Positions 1-9,340 are shown, counted from the stretch's first letter. The stretch: DNA of 64,000 bases from Oceanobacillus jordanicus (GCF_022095695.1 NZ_JAIFZM010000014.1:1-64000); one strand, 5' to 3'. A program made the numbers and translations. The notes: generated by a model not told the origin, from the letters alone.

Positions 1-82
1 TTTTTGGAGAGTAGGTATCTATCGTCAAAAATTACTAGAATTACTCTCTATAGGCACCAAAGTGGAGTTGTACGACATATAG
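1..82 (+). CDS. 3' end of an unidentified CDS (partial)
   Basis: Frame 2 is open from the window edge to a TAG at 80-82 and encodes 26 residues that end with SIGTKVELYDI. The next gene starts 36 bases further on in the same direction, so this is probably the tail of an upstream operon gene. The fragment is too short for me to assign a family. That it is coding is inferred from the open frame and spacing only; it could also be non-coding. Confidence 0.4.
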   Translation, partial: FWRVGIYRQKLLELLSIGTKVELYDI

Positions 83-118
83 ATAGAAGGAATAAGGAGC
101 AAAATAAGGAGGTTCGTT

Positions 119-553
119 ATGCAATTACGAGAATCTATTCCGGATCTTTCAGGTGCAACAAATTGGCTTCATCAGGAAATTAGAAAAGAAGAATTAGAAC
201 ATGGTCTTCCCGTTCTTATACATTTTTGGTCTGTGAGCTGTGATTCCTGTAAGAGGAATATTCCAGTTTTAAACTCTGTTACGGAAGCCCATAAGGGGAA
301 AATTCAAGTCATCGCGGTTCATATGCCACGTTCCGAGAAGGATAAAGATCTTAAGCAAGTTGTCCAACAAGCCCAAAAATATAATATCGCACAACCAATT
401 GCAATCGATGACCAATATTCTTTAGCCCATTCTTTTTCTGTTCGGACAGTGCCTGCTTATTTTTTGTTCGATGGGCAAGGGCAACTGAGATATAAACAGA
501 CTAGTGGCTCTGCAAGGTTACTAAAAAAGCGCATTGAGCGATTTGTTGATTAA
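119..553 (+). CDS. ykuV: YkuV-like cytosolic thiol-disulfide oxidoreductase
   Basis: A 144-residue thioredoxin-fold protein of the TlpA/ResA class. The redox motif C41-D-S-C44 follows the FWSVS strand, and the cis-proline loop appears as TVPAY near residue 112. There is no signal peptide or membrane segment, so it should be cytosolic, unlike the anchored paralogues ResA and StoA. Length and sequence (LIHFWS..C, VAVHMPRSE) match B. subtilis YkuV (148 residues) as I recall it, a general dithiol-disulfide oxidoreductase. The start has a strong AAGGAGG box at 108-114. A rho-independent terminator follows at 616-665. The physiological substrate is not known. Confidence 0.85.
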   Translation: MQLRESIPDLSGATNWLHQEIRKEELEHGLPVLIHFWSVSCDSCKRNIPVLNSVTEAHKGKIQVIAVHMPRSEKDKDLKQVVQQAQKYNIAQPIAIDDQYSLAHSFSVRTVPAYFLFDGQGQLRYKQTSGSARLLKKRIERFVD

Positions 554-615
554 GCTTCATAGCTGTTGTGAAGTCACTTCAACAGAGTAGCCAATACGAT
601 TAGCTTTTATAAAGG

Positions 616-665
616 CATCAAGGAAGCACTTATCTATAGGGTAAGTGCTTTCTTGATGTCTTTTT
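616..665 (+). terminator. Rho-independent terminator after ykuV
   Basis: Arms 616-632 and 642-658 form a 17-bp stem with one G-U pair and a 9-base loop, followed by a T-rich run at 659-665. Confidence 0.8.
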
Positions 666-829
666 ATATCCTTTTGTCTACGATGAATTTCTGTTTAACA
701 CTACATAAGAAGTAAAAATAACCTAACTTGAAAAATAATTTAAAAAATTAAGCAAAAGCAGTAGATATTTATTTCGGAACCCGTTATATTAGTAATTACG
801 GAAATAAACATCCTGAGGGAGGGAACAAC

Positions 830-2581
830 TTGAATACGTTTAAAAAGTTAAAGCAGTTTTATTGGCCGTATAAGAAATACTTCATTCTATCTCTAGTATT
901 TCTTGTCTTTGTAACGGCAATTACTGTAGTTTATCCAATTATACTGCAACAAACCATCGACAATGTTGTCTATGGGGATCAATACTCTCTGATTCCATAC
1001 ATTGCAGGAATCTTTATCCTTTTAATGATTGTTAAAGGTTTTGCGACCTATTTTCATCAGTATTTGGGAGATTTATTTGGAATAGTATCTGTTTATAAAC
1101 TTAGAAATGCATTGTATGGGAAGTTACAGACATTATCATTTAAATACTATGATAATGCTAAAACAGGTGACATCATGTCGAGAATGACAGCAGATGTGGA
1201 AGGTTTTCGTTTTTTTCTTTCCGCGGGCTTTGCAGAATTAATCCGGATTGTATTATTAATCGGACTTAGTTTAGCCGTTATGTTTTACTATTCCATTCCA
1301 CTAGCACTGGTAACAATGGCAGCGATGCCTTTTCTAATTATTGTCGTATTTAAGTTCGATAAACGGGTTCACCCTGCATTTAGAAAGATTAGAAAGTCCT
1401 TTGGAAACCTTAACACCAGAGTTCAGGAAAATATTAGTGGCATGAATACAGTGAAATCATTATCACGAGAGGACTTCGAGATTGGGCGATTCTCCAAAAA
1501 TAACGATAACTACCGACAGAATTACTTAAAGACGTCGTACATTTGGGCAAAGTATTTTCCATTAATGGAATTCATAGGGGACGTATGTGCTGTAGCTTTA
1601 CTGACCTTTGGAGGATATCTTGTTATTTCAGGAAGCCTAGCTCCTGGTGAACTTGTCGCATTCTTCAGTTTGGTTTGGTATATTATGGGACCATTGATGA
1701 ACCTAGGGTTTGTCGTAAATCAGTTTTCTCAAGCCAAAGCCTCTGGAGAAAGACTACTTGAAATTCTAGATGCTAAAGAAGATATTGTAGAAAAAGAAGA
1801 TGCTCTTCAAACGGATATTAAAGGCCATGTTACGTTTAAAGATGTAACACTTACCTATATAGAGGATGATGATGCAGCACTAAAAAACATCTCATTTGAT
1901 GCACCTCCTGGTAAAGTTATTGGATTGATTGGGGCTACGGGGTCAGGTAAAACAAGTATTACGCAATTGATTACCCGTTTTTACGAAGCGGAACAAGGTG
2001 ATGTACTAATTGATGGTCGTCCAGTAGTTGATTATGAACTTAAAAAACTGAGGAGCAGCATTGGTTTTGTCTTACAGGAACCTTTCTTATTCTCAACGTC
2101 AATTAGGGAAAATATTGCATATGGAAATCCCAATGTGACAGATGAGCAAGTGATTGATGCTGCTAAACGTGCGCAAGCTCATGATTTTATTATGGAAATG
2201 CCGAAAGGATACGATACGATGCTAGGAGAGAGGGGGATGGGACTCTCAGGTGGCCAGAAACAACGTATTGCCATTGCTCGTGCTATTTGTGTGGATCCAA
2301 GCATCCTCGTCCTAGATGACGCTACCTCAGCAGTGGATATGGAGACAGAATTTAAAATACAAAAGGCCCTTAAGGAAGTAATGAAGGGAAGGACTTCTTT
2401 CATTATTGCGCACAGGATATCTTCTCTAAAGCATGCGGATGAAATATTAGTACTTGAAGATGGAAAAGTCGTGGAACGAGGCGTACACGAGGAGTTAGTT
2501 TCAAATAACGGAACATATCAACGTATATATGATATTCAATACCAGGACCGGGAAGCAATTCTGGGAACCGTACAAATATAA
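830..2581 (+). CDS. yknU: ABC exporter half-transporter, subunit with degenerate Walker B (YknU-like)
   Basis: A 583-residue fused exporter: six membrane segments in residues ~15-320, then a nucleotide-binding domain. Visible motifs are Walker A GATGSGKT near 367-374, Q-loop VLQEP, canonical signature LSGGQ at 472-476, and H-loop IIAHR. Walker B reads ILVLDD, so Asp497 stands where the catalytic glutamate is expected. Together with the next gene, 12 bases downstream, this fits a heterodimeric exporter with one degenerate ATP site, as known for BmrCD and TM287/288. Length matches B. subtilis YknU (585). The start is TTG behind a GAGGGAGG box. Substrate unknown; drug or lipid-like compounds are typical of the class. 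Confidence 0.85.
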   Translation: MNTFKKLKQFYWPYKKYFILSLVFLVFVTAITVVYPIILQQTIDNVVYGDQYSLIPYIAGIFILLMIVKGFATYFHQYLGDLFGIVSVYKLRNALYGKLQTLSFKYYDNAKTGDIMSRMTADVEGFRFFLSAGFAELIRIVLLIGLSLAVMFYYSIPLALVTMAAMPFLIIVVFKFDKRVHPAFRKIRKSFGNLNTRVQENISGMNTVKSLSREDFEIGRFSKNNDNYRQNYLKTSYIWAKYFPLMEFIGDVCAVALLTFGGYLVISGSLAPGELVAFFSLVWYIMGPLMNLGFVVNQFSQAKASGERLLEILDAKEDIVEKEDALQTDIKGHVTFKDVTLTYIEDDDAALKNISFDAPPGKVIGLIGATGSGKTSITQLITRFYEAEQGDVLIDGRPVVDYELKKLRSSIGFVLQEPFLFSTSIRENIAYGNPNVTDEQVIDAAKRAQAHDFIMEMPKGYDTMLGERGMGLSGGQKQRIAIARAICVDPSILVLDDATSAVDMETEFKIQKALKEVMKGRTSFIIAHRISSLKHADEILVLEDGKVVERGVHEELVSNNGTYQRIYDIQYQDREAILGTVQI

Positions 2582-2593
2582 AGGGGGGATTCG

Positions 2594-4435
2594 ATGGCGA
2601 ATACTAGTAACGCTAAAGATAAAGACAGACATCTAACGCGATTTCACTATACGGTTGATCAGGCAATTGAAAAGCAATTTAACTGGACACAGATGATGCG
2701 TTTGCTCGTCTATCTGAAACCATATTCGAAAAATTATTTACCTGCGGCGATCATTGCCATGATGATATCTACCGCAGTTAGACTAACTGTACCAATTTTA
2801 ATTGGTAAGGTTGCGATTGATATTGCCATAAAAAACAAGGATACTACAATGTTAACTTATCTCGTGGTTGGCATCGGCCTTCTTTATTTATTAAGCTTTG
2901 TAGGAAACACTTTCCGAATTAAGTGGGTAAATATTCTCGGTCAAAATGTTATTTATGACCTTAGACAACATTTGTTTTCTCATGTGCAACGTTTATCACA
3001 TCGCTTTTTTGATTCGCGATCAGCGGGATCAATTCTTGTAAGAATTATGAATGATATCAATTCATTACAGGAATTATTTACAAATGGAATCATTAACCTG
3101 CTAATGGATGTTGTAACATTAATCGGCATTATCGTTATCTTATTTGTATTAAGTCCAAAGCTCGCACTTGCTATCATGGTTATATTGCCGATCATGTTCT
3201 ATATTTCTACAAAACTGCGGAGAAACATTCGCCGCTCATGGCAAGAAGTGCGCATTCAGCAATCCAGGATGAACTCGCATTTAAATGAGGGCCTCCAAGG
3301 CATGCGAATTACACAATCTTTTTCACAAGAAAAGGAGAATGGGGAATATTTTAATGGTGTGAACCATGGTTTCTTTGAAAGTTTTCGTGGTGCTTCAAAG
3401 AAGAGTGCGATGTTTAGACCACTCGTTGAGATGTGTAATGCAGTTGGTACAGTTATATTAATTGCTTACGGAGCACATCTTATATTACTCGGTGAAGCGA
3501 ATGGCGGCATAGAACTAGGAACGTTTGTAGCCTTTGCCTTTTTCCTCGGTATGTTCTGGGAACCAATCTCACGTCTCGGGCAAATGTATAATCAACTTTT
3601 AATGGCAATGGCGGCCTCGGAAAGGATTTTTGAGTTTCTTGATGAAAAGCCAAACGTCGACGAAAAGGAAAATTCTTATAACATTGAAGAAATGAAGGGG
3701 CATATAGAATTCGATAAAGTGGAATTCTCTTACGAAGAAGGTAGAATTGCTCTCCATGAAATATCCCTTGATATCAAGCAAGGCCAAACAATTGCTCTTG
3801 TGGGACATACAGGGAGTGGGAAATCGACTATTGCTAACTTAATCAGTAGATTCTACGACCCTACTAAAGGGGTGGTAAAGATTGATGGGCATGATTTACG
3901 AGACGTTAAAATTAATAGCCTTCGTCAAAAAATCAGTGTTGTTTTACAGGATACCTTTATTTTTTCGGGCACTATAATGGAAAATATCCGTTTCGGTAAT
4001 CCTAACGCAACGGATGAGGAAGTTATGGAAGCAGCTAAAGTAGTTGGAGCAGATGATTTCATTCAGCGGTTAGGAGAAGGATATGGTACCGAAGTTGAAG
4101 AAAGAGGAAGTATCTTATCAGCAGGGGAGAGACAATTACTTTCCTTTGCTAGAGCACTTCTAGCGGACCCAACTATCCTCATTTTAGACGAAGCGACAGC
4201 AAGTATAGATACTGAAACAGAAGTGAAAATACAAAAGGCGTTAAATAGGTTGCTTAAGGGTAGAACCGCAATTATTATTGCGCACCGACTATCTACAATT
4301 AGAGAATCGGATAATATCTTTGTACTTGAAAATGGTAAAGTGCTCGAAAATGGGAACCATGAGGAATTGATGGCTAAGCGTGGAGAGTACTTTGGATTGG
4401 TGAAATCTCAGTTCCAAATGCTTGATGCAATGTAA
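2594..4435 (+). CDS. yknV: ABC exporter half-transporter, catalytic partner (YknV-like)
   Basis: A 613-residue fused exporter with six membrane segments (~55-330) and a nucleotide-binding domain. Walker A is GHTGSGKST, Q-loop VLQDT, Walker B ILILDE with the catalytic Glu533, H-loop IIAHR. The signature is LSAGE (508-512) rather than LSGGQ. Since each ATP site pairs Walker motifs of one subunit with the signature of the other, this Walker B works with the canonical signature of the upstream subunit, while the degenerate site combines Asp497 of that subunit with LSAGE here. A run of six G's upstream serves as ribosome binding site, and the two genes form an operon closed by a terminator at 4443-4474. 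Substrate unknown. Confidence 0.85.
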   Translation: MANTSNAKDKDRHLTRFHYTVDQAIEKQFNWTQMMRLLVYLKPYSKNYLPAAIIAMMISTAVRLTVPILIGKVAIDIAIKNKDTTMLTYLVVGIGLLYLLSFVGNTFRIKWVNILGQNVIYDLRQHLFSHVQRLSHRFFDSRSAGSILVRIMNDINSLQELFTNGIINLLMDVVTLIGIIVILFVLSPKLALAIMVILPIMFYISTKLRRNIRRSWQEVRIQQSRMNSHLNEGLQGMRITQSFSQEKENGEYFNGVNHGFFESFRGASKKSAMFRPLVEMCNAVGTVILIAYGAHLILLGEANGGIELGTFVAFAFFLGMFWEPISRLGQMYNQLLMAMAASERIFEFLDEKPNVDEKENSYNIEEMKGHIEFDKVEFSYEEGRIALHEISLDIKQGQTIALVGHTGSGKSTIANLISRFYDPTKGVVKIDGHDLRDVKINSLRQKISVVLQDTFIFSGTIMENIRFGNPNATDEEVMEAAKVVGADDFIQRLGEGYGTEVEERGSILSAGERQLLSFARALLADPTILILDEATASIDTETEVKIQKALNRLLKGRTAIIIAHRLSTIRESDNIFVLENGKVLENGNHEELMAKRGEYFGLVKSQFQMLDAM

Positions 4436-4442
4436 AATTGGA

Positions 4443-4474
4443 AGGGGCAACTCGAAAAGAGGTTGCTCCTTTTT
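4443..4474 (+). terminator. Rho-independent terminator after the ABC exporter operon
   Basis: Arms 4443-4451 and 4462-4470 pair with one G-U; a T run follows at 4470-4474. It separates the ABC operon from ktrC. Confidence 0.75.
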
Positions 4475-4529
4475 CGATTCATCATGTATGATAGCTATAT
4501 CGACAAAGTTGAGTGATGGAGGAAAAATA

Positions 4530-5195
4530 ATGAAACGTGATTATGCAGTAATCGGATTAGGAAGATTTGGGGGAAGTATTTGCCGTGAATTAAGCATGGA
4601 AGGAATGGAAGTACTGGTAATTGATAATGATGAAGATAAAATCAATGAATATAAAAATATAGCCTCTCATGCGGTAATCGCAGATGCTACGGATGAAGCT
4701 TCATTAAAAGAGTTAGGTATTAAAAATATTGACCATGTTATTGTAGCTATTGGAGATAATATCCAGGCAAGTATTTTGACTACTGTTATTCTTACTGATC
4801 TAGGCATTAAGAAAATTACAGTGAAAGCACAAAATGATTATCATGAAAAAATCCTCAACAAAATTGGGGCAGACAATGTTGTTCACCCAGAACGAGACAT
4901 GGGGAAACGAATCGCCCATAATATAATCTCCAATAATATACTTGATTATTTGGAGCTTTCAGATGATCATAGTATTGTAGAGGTGAAAGCTGGTGAGAAA
5001 ATGGTTGGCAAGACGTTGATTGATCTAGATATTCGTGCGAACTATGGCTGTAACGTTGTAGCGATTAAGCAAGGGAAGGACATTAATGTGTCTCCTGCTG
5101 CCGAGGATGTTCTTGTAGAAGAGGACGTGCTAATTGTAATAGGTTCAGACAAGGATATTTCTCGTTTTGAGAAAAATCTTGTTATCGAAGATTAA
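4530..5195 (+). CDS. ktrC: KtrC potassium-uptake regulatory subunit (RCK domain)
   Basis: A 221-residue cytoplasmic regulator of a Ktr K+ channel. The Rossmann motif G9-L-G11-R-F-G14 and the acidic residue D32 ending strand 2 mark an RCK_N nucleotide-binding domain; residues ~135-221 form an RCK_C domain. The membrane partner (KtrB or KtrD) is not in the window, as is usual for KtrC/KtrD. I start at ATG 4530, behind GATGGAGG; a longer open frame begins at 4422 but would run through the upstream terminator. The 221-residue length equals B. subtilis KtrC (YkqB), which also neighbours rnjA. Binds ATP/ADP and probably cyclic-di-AMP by family knowledge. Confidence 0.88.
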   Translation: MKRDYAVIGLGRFGGSICRELSMEGMEVLVIDNDEDKINEYKNIASHAVIADATDEASLKELGIKNIDHVIVAIGDNIQASILTTVILTDLGIKKITVKAQNDYHEKILNKIGADNVVHPERDMGKRIAHNIISNNILDYLELSDDHSIVEVKAGEKMVGKTLIDLDIRANYGCNVVAIKQGKDINVSPAAEDVLVEEDVLIVIGSDKDISRFEKNLVIED

Positions 5196-5226
5196 GTTAG
5201 ATTAATTTCGCTGACTATTTATATGA

Positions 5227-5255
5227 AAAAGCCCGGGAACAATTCCCGGGCTTTT
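5227..5255. terminator. Bidirectional terminator between ktrC and rnjA
   Basis: Perfect 13-bp inverted repeat, arms 5227-5239 and 5243-5255, GC-rich core with A/T ends, serving the two convergent genes. Confidence 0.85.
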
Positions 5256-5265
5256 CGCATATTAA

Positions 5266-6933
5266 TTAAACTTCCATTATAATCGGTAGAACCATTGGTC
5301 TACGTTTTGTCTTTTCATAAAGGAATGGTGCAATGGTATCTGTAATTTCATTTTTAATTTCAGACCACTGTGTTGTTCTACGTTCCATTACTTTATTCAA
5401 ATGATTGGAGACAAGTTTCTGCGCTTCATTGATAAGGTCTTCTGATTCTCTCATATAAACGAATCCACGTGAAATAATATCAGGACCTGCAGAGATCTTA
5501 AACTCCTTCATATTAATACTAACAACAACGATTACCAAACCTTCCTCAGAAAGGATGCGACGATCACGTAATACAATGTTTCCAATGTCGCCAATTCCGC
5601 TTCCATCTACGTAAACAGATCCTGAAGGTATTTTACCTGCAATAATAGCATTATCCTTACCTAGTGCAAGTACATCTCCATTATCCATTACAAAGGAATT
5701 ATCTTGATCCACAGCACATAATTCTGCCAACTTGGTGTGTTCCTTTAACATACGGTACTCACCATGGATTGGCATAAAGTATTTTGGCTGAATTAATCTT
5801 AGCATCAGTTTTTGTTCTTCTTGACTACCATGACCTGAGGTATGGATGTTGCTTAGTTTCCCATGAATTACATCTGCTCCGGCACGGTAAAGTTTATTAA
5901 TCGTTCTACCAACACTTACTGTATTTCCAGGGATTGGTGAAGAAGAGAATACAACAGTGTCACCAGGAATGATTTGAATTTGCCTGTGTGTACCATTCGC
6001 AATACGTGAGAGGGCAGCCATAGGCTCACCTTGTGACCCGGTACATAAAATCGTAACTTCATTTGCAGGAAGTCGGTTTATTTGATTCGCTTCAATAAAC
6101 GTATCTTTGGGCGCTTGAATATAGCCTAACTCCTGCCCGAGATTAATTGCCGATTCCATGCTACGGCCAAAAACAGCAACTTTACGGTTGTGCTTAACTG
6201 CCGCTTCTACAACTTGTTGGAGACGGTAGATATTAGAAGCGAATGTAGCAAATATTAATCTGCCATCCACTCTACTGAAAATATCATGAATGTTAGCCCC
6301 GACTACCTTTTCTGACATCGTAAAACCAGGTACTTCACTATTAGTACTATCAGAAAGTAAGCAAAGTACGCCTTCTTTGCCTATTTCTGCCATTCTGGAA
6401 AGGTTTGCAGGTTCCCCGACAGGTGTGAAATCAAATTTAAAATCACCAGTGTGTACAATATTTCCCGGAGGTGTCTTAACGACTACTCCATAGGAATCAG
6501 GGATACTGTGTGTTGTACGGAAAAAGCTTACAGATGTTTTACGGAATTTTATAACATCATCTTCTTGAATTGGGTTTAATTTTGCATTTCTTAATAGTCC
6601 ATGTTCATCCAGTTTATTTCTGATTAATCCAAGTGCAAGTTTCCCTGCATAAATCGGCACGTTAATTTCACGGAGAAGATATGGTATTCCACCAATATGG
6701 TCTTCATGTCCGTGTGTAATGATTAATCCTTTAATTTTATCTTGGTTTTGCACAAGGTACGTGTAATCAGGAATAACATAGTCAATACCTAATAGTTCAT
6801 CTTCTGGGAATTTAATTCCAGCATCAATTAAAATAATCTCATCCTGGAATTGTACACCATAGGTATTCTTTCCGATTTCACCTAATCCGCCAAGTGCAAA
6901 AACTGCTGCTTGGTCATTCTTAACAAATTTCAT
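5266..6933 (-). CDS. rnjA: Ribonuclease J1
   Basis: A 555-residue metallo-beta-lactamase/beta-CASP ribonuclease, the same length as B. subtilis RNase J1. The zinc motif H74-G-H76-E-D78-H79 is intact, further metal ligands include the histidine in [10 protein letters not shown], and the beta-CASP region carries [10 protein letters not shown]. RNase J1 is a 5'-to-3' exonuclease and endonuclease for mRNA turnover and rRNA maturation, acting in the cytoplasm near ribosomes and the RNase Y membrane assembly. It follows rpoY by three bases, so the two are co-transcribed and probably coupled. SR1P, encoded at 18123, is known in B. subtilis to raise RNase J1 activity through GapA. Confidence 0.95.
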   Translation of the reverse strand: MKFVKNDQAAVFALGGLGEIGKNTYGVQFQDEIILIDAGIKFPEDELLGIDYVIPDYTYLVQNQDKIKGLIITHGHEDHIGGIPYLLREINVPIYAGKLALGLIRNKLDEHGLLRNAKLNPIQEDDVIKFRKTSVSFFRTTHSIPDSYGVVVKTPPGNIVHTGDFKFDFTPVGEPANLSRMAEIGKEGVLCLLSDSTNSEVPGFTMSEKVVGANIHDIFSRVDGRLIFATFASNIYRLQQVVEAAVKHNRKVAVFGRSMESAINLGQELGYIQAPKDTFIEANQINRLPANEVTILCTGSQGEPMAALSRIANGTHRQIQIIPGDTVVFSSSPIPGNTVSVGRTINKLYRAGADVIHGKLSNIHTSGHGSQEEQKLMLRLIQPKYFMPIHGEYRMLKEHTKLAELCAVDQDNSFVMDNGDVLALGKDNAIIAGKIPSGSVYVDGSGIGDIGNIVLRDRRILSEEGLVIVVVSINMKEFKISAGPDIISRGFVYMRESEDLINEAQKLVSNHLNKVMERRTTQWSEIKNEITDTIAPFLYEKTKRRPMVLPIIMEV

Positions 6934-6936
6934 GTG

Positions 6937-7146
6937 TTAAGCGTTCTCCAATTTAAAGGTTTCAGATTGTTTTTCATATTCTAAATGTGCCTCGTCTAGA
7001 ACATGGATGTATTCAATGTTGAATTTTTTCTCATTTAAACTGGAACGAACTTCTCGGACAGAGTCCGCTTCTACATATGCACACTTTGTGCGTTCTCGAA
7101 CTGGAATCTCATTCTTTAATTCTTGGTATAATACTTTATAAATCAA
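6937..7146 (-). CDS. rpoY: RNA polymerase epsilon subunit RpoY
   Basis: A 69-residue protein of the DUF1447/YkzG family, identical in length to B. subtilis RpoY: begins IYKVLYQE, has the core EKKFNIEYI and ends with EYEKQSETFKLE. It binds RNA polymerase as a small accessory subunit structurally like the phage inhibitor Gp2. I place the start at TTG 7146; the ATG at 7152 sits only two bases from the AAGGAG box, while the TTG has an eight-base spacer and matches family N-termini. The rpoY-rnjA pairing is conserved in Firmicutes. Confidence 0.9.
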   Translation of the reverse strand: MIYKVLYQELKNEIPVRERTKCAYVEADSVREVRSSLNEKKFNIEYIHVLDEAHLEYEKQSETFKLENA

Positions 7147-7200
7147 TCTCATCTCTCCTTACATGATCTTTCTTCATGATTTTTTATTTTATTTGTATTT

Positions 7201-7252
7201 CTGATTGCCTGATAGCCGATAAAAGCTATCATTCCGTAAATATGACAATCAG
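7201..7252 (-). other. Two-tier hairpin in the rpoY-rnjA leader
   Basis: Outer arms 7201-7207 and 7246-7252 (CTGATTG/CAATCAG) enclose an inner 7-bp stem with arms 7210-7216 and 7225-7231 (TGATAGC/GCTATCA). There is no T run, so it is not an intrinsic terminator. It lies ~55 bases before the rpoY start in the predicted transcript. A role in processing or autoregulation is only inference. Confidence 0.4.
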
Positions 7253-7319
7253 AGGCATCTGTTATTTCCGTAGCATTCATATTAGATATTGTACCTTTTT
7301 ACACTGTGATTGGGAAACC

Positions 7320-7415
7320 TCAATGGTAGTCTTTTTTACAAGTTGTAGGTACACGTCCTTGGCCTAAAAAGTCTTTCCAGCGTTTCTTGAGCTTTTCTTT
7401 CAGGCGTTTTAACAC
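7320..7415 (-). CDS. Possible 31-residue small protein upstream of rpoY
   Basis: A GTG-started frame of 31 residues lies within the presumed 5' leader of rpoY-rnjA, with a GAAAGGAG box ten bases upstream. The product would be very basic in its first half (KRLKEKLKKRW) and end with CKKDYH. The frame, box and position downstream of a candidate promoter are seen directly; that it is translated is inference. It could be a leader peptide affecting rpoY-rnjA expression, an independent small protein, or chance. I recognise no family. Confidence 0.35.
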   Translation of the reverse strand: MLKRLKEKLKKRWKDFLGQGRVPTTCKKDYH

Positions 7416-7487
7416 ACGAATGCAGCTCCTTTCGAATATTAAGAAAAGCAACAAAAACGTTCTACCGATCCAATCCCTCTTAGTTAT

Positions 7488-7516
7488 AGTATAGTACGAG
7501 TTGAGGAATATTGAAA
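7488..7516 (-). promoter_or_regulatory. Candidate sigma-A promoter for rpoY-rnjA
   Basis: On the minus strand TTTCAA, 17 bases, TATACT. The -10 is good (5/6), the -35 weak. It would give a leader of about 330 bases before rpoY. Confidence 0.35.
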
Positions 7517-7669
7517 TAAAAATACGTTATTTGTTGGAAAAATATTTATTATTTCACTTGGAATTGCTTGCTAGCATGATATATTCTATTTTTCACCTAT
7601 CGCACTTTCTTATACATATACCGGAGTATTTTCATCATTAAATGGCCCTTATTTTGTATCATTTATTTA

Positions 7670-7703
7670 AAAAAGCCGAACCATTGATAAAGTTCGGCTT
7701 TTT
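7670..7703 (-). terminator. Rho-independent terminator after def
   Basis: Arms 7670-7681 and 7692-7703 (AAAAAGCCGAAC/GTTCGGCTTTTT) with a 10-base loop; on the minus strand the stem is followed by a T-rich run. It isolates def from rpoY. Confidence 0.8.
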
Positions 7704-7727
7704 CGCTCGTATCTAGTTTTGGGTCAT

Positions 7728-8279
7728 TCAGTCAATTGCTTTTGCGTTGTCTGGTGCCGAAAATGGGTTCTTGCTGTTTATTCGGTCATAGAACATAATT
7801 CCGTTTAGATGATCAATCTCATGCTGGAATACGATTGCTGCATATCCTTTAAGTCTAAGCTTCAATGGATTATTGTCCATATCAGTTGCTTTTACTGTAA
7901 TTCTTGCATGACGGATCACATATCCTTCAACGGTCCTATCCACGGAAAGACAACCTTCACCTGAAGACAGATATGCATCTTCAACAGAATGGCTAACAAT
8001 TTTCGGGTTTACTAGACCGTAACTATATAGTTTGCCATTAAAGTCTTCAAAGTGAATAGCAACAAGACGCTTATTAATCCCCAGTTGTGGTGCGGCTAAC
8101 CCAACCCCAGCTCGTAGATCATACTTTCTTGCTATTTCATCATCTTGGCTATTTCTTAAAAAGGTCAGCATCTCTTCAAGCAACTCCCGTTCTTCTTGCT
8201 GAAGAGGAGTTTTTACTTCTTCCGCTGACGTTTCCAAAGAAGGATGTCCTTCACGGACGATATCTTTCATTGTAATCAT
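7728..8279 (-). CDS. def: Peptide deformylase (type 2)
   Basis: A 183-residue metalloenzyme that removes the formyl group from nascent N-terminal methionine. All three signature motifs are present: GVGLAAPQ (58-65), GEGCLSV with metal ligand C110, and QHEIDHLNG with ligands H153 and H157 and catalytic E154. The long insertion before motif 1 and length near 184 fit the Gram-positive type 2 enzyme (B. subtilis DefB/YkrB). The ATG at 8279 has a GGCAGGAGTG box. It is transcribed alone from the minus strand, ending in its own terminator, and is divergent from ykyA. Confidence 0.95.
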   Translation of the reverse strand: MITMKDIVREGHPSLETSAEEVKTPLQQEERELLEEMLTFLRNSQDDEIARKYDLRAGVGLAAPQLGINKRLVAIHFEDFNGKLYSYGLVNPKIVSHSVEDAYLSSGEGCLSVDRTVEGYVIRHARITVKATDMDNNPLKLRLKGYAAIVFQHEIDHLNGIMFYDRINSKNPFSAPDNAKAID

Positions 8280-8533
8280 ATTTGGTCACTCCTGCCTGCA
8301 AATTTAATTTGAAAATAGGTTTAAGTCAGGTTTTTTTTGCCAGTATGCCAATAGAAACTATCGTAATATGGTTGTTCATAATTAACGAGATAATTCATGC
8401 TAAACTTAACATACCATCTAACCTATATAACTTTCGTGCTTTATTTTATCATAACTTGTAACATTTGATCATAATGTTTGACTGGATCACTCTTTTTCAA
8501 AGTTTTTCACCAGAGATTTCACATGTTTTATGT

Positions 8534-8539
8534 TATACT
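8534..8539 (+). promoter_or_regulatory. Candidate extended -10 promoter for ykyA
   Basis: TGTTATACT at 8531-8539 is an extended -10 about 38 bases before the ykyA start; no good -35 at 17 bases. Confidence 0.4.
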
Positions 8540-8576
8540 TGGGGGCATACATCAAGATTGAGAGGGGAATAAGCCG

Positions 8577-9293
8577 ATGCCATTTAAAAAAGCATCTATA
8601 TTATTACTATTAGGCTTGCTTGCCATCATATCTGCCTGTAGCAGCGAATCGACTGAAGAGCAAATTCACGGACATTTAGAAGAGGCTGTAGCCCAGGAAA
8701 AAGGATTTGAGGAGCAACAGAGCAACATTACGGAACTTGAACGTCAGGAACAAGACCTATACAGTCAGATTATTGAACTGGGAACAGATGAGATGGATAA
8801 GATTAAAGAGCTTTCTGAAAAGGCCACGGAGGTCGTGACAGAAAGAGAGGAAGCACTTGAAGCTGAGAAAGATAGCATCAATTCTGCAAAAGAGGAATTC
8901 CAAAAAACAGAGGACTTGATCGCAGAAATCGAGGATGAGCAGTTAAAGGAAACGGCAGAAAATATGTATTCTACCATGATGGACCGTTTTACGGCATATG
9001 AAAAACTTTACCAAGTATATGCTACTGCCATTCAACAAGAGAAAGATTTGTATGGAATGTTGCAAGATGAAAGTACGGAACAGGAAGAACTTACAGATCA
9101 CATCAACACTATAAATGAGAGTTATGAACAAGTCTTAAGTGCAAACGAATCATTTAATGAAAGCACAGCTTCTTATAATGATTTAAAGAAAGAGTTTTAT
9201 TCTCAGGCAGAAATAGAAGTAGAGTATGAAGACGCTGAGTCCAAAAATGAAGACCAAGGACAAGAAGAGCAAGATCAAAGTGAATCTGAATAA
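8577..9293 (+). CDS. ykyA: YkyA-family lipoprotein
   Basis: A 238-residue secreted protein with a lipoprotein signal: basic MPFKK, hydrophobic core, lipobox IISAC with C21. The mature part is strongly charged and helical, with long coiled-coil stretches (~30-210, rich in E, Q and K), and an acidic tail ending DQGQEEQDQSESE. This fits the YkyA family, described as putative cell-wall-binding lipoproteins and found just upstream of pdhA in Bacillus. It should be anchored on the outer face of the membrane. Its own terminator follows at 9313-9340, so it is not in the pdh operon. Function unknown. Confidence 0.85.
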   Translation: MPFKKASILLLLGLLAIISACSSESTEEQIHGHLEEAVAQEKGFEEQQSNITELERQEQDLYSQIIELGTDEMDKIKELSEKATEVVTEREEALEAEKDSINSAKEEFQKTEDLIAEIEDEQLKETAENMYSTMMDRFTAYEKLYQVYATAIQQEKDLYGMLQDESTEQEELTDHINTINESYEQVLSANESFNESTASYNDLKKEFYSQAEIEVEYEDAESKNEDQGQEEQDQSESE

Positions 9294-9312
9294 TATCATA
9301 TCATTATAAAGA

Positions 9313-9340
9313 AGGACTGATTTTATCAGTTCTTTTTTTT
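9313..9340 (+). terminator. Rho-independent terminator after ykyA
   Basis: Arms 9313-9321 and 9325-9333 (one G-U pair), followed by eight T's. Confidence 0.85.

Noticed and set aside
554-829. Possible riboswitch before the ABC operon
   Set aside because: Apart from the ykuV terminator I see no conserved riboswitch or T-box motifs.
4422-4529. Longer N-terminus for KtrC
   Set aside because: It would start inside the ABC gene and read through a terminator; ATG 4530 has a strong ribosome binding site and gives the family length.
7176-7367. 63-codon plus-strand frame opposite the rpoY leader
   Set aside because: No ribosome binding site, and it runs across the hairpins of the minus-strand leader; composition looks non-coding.
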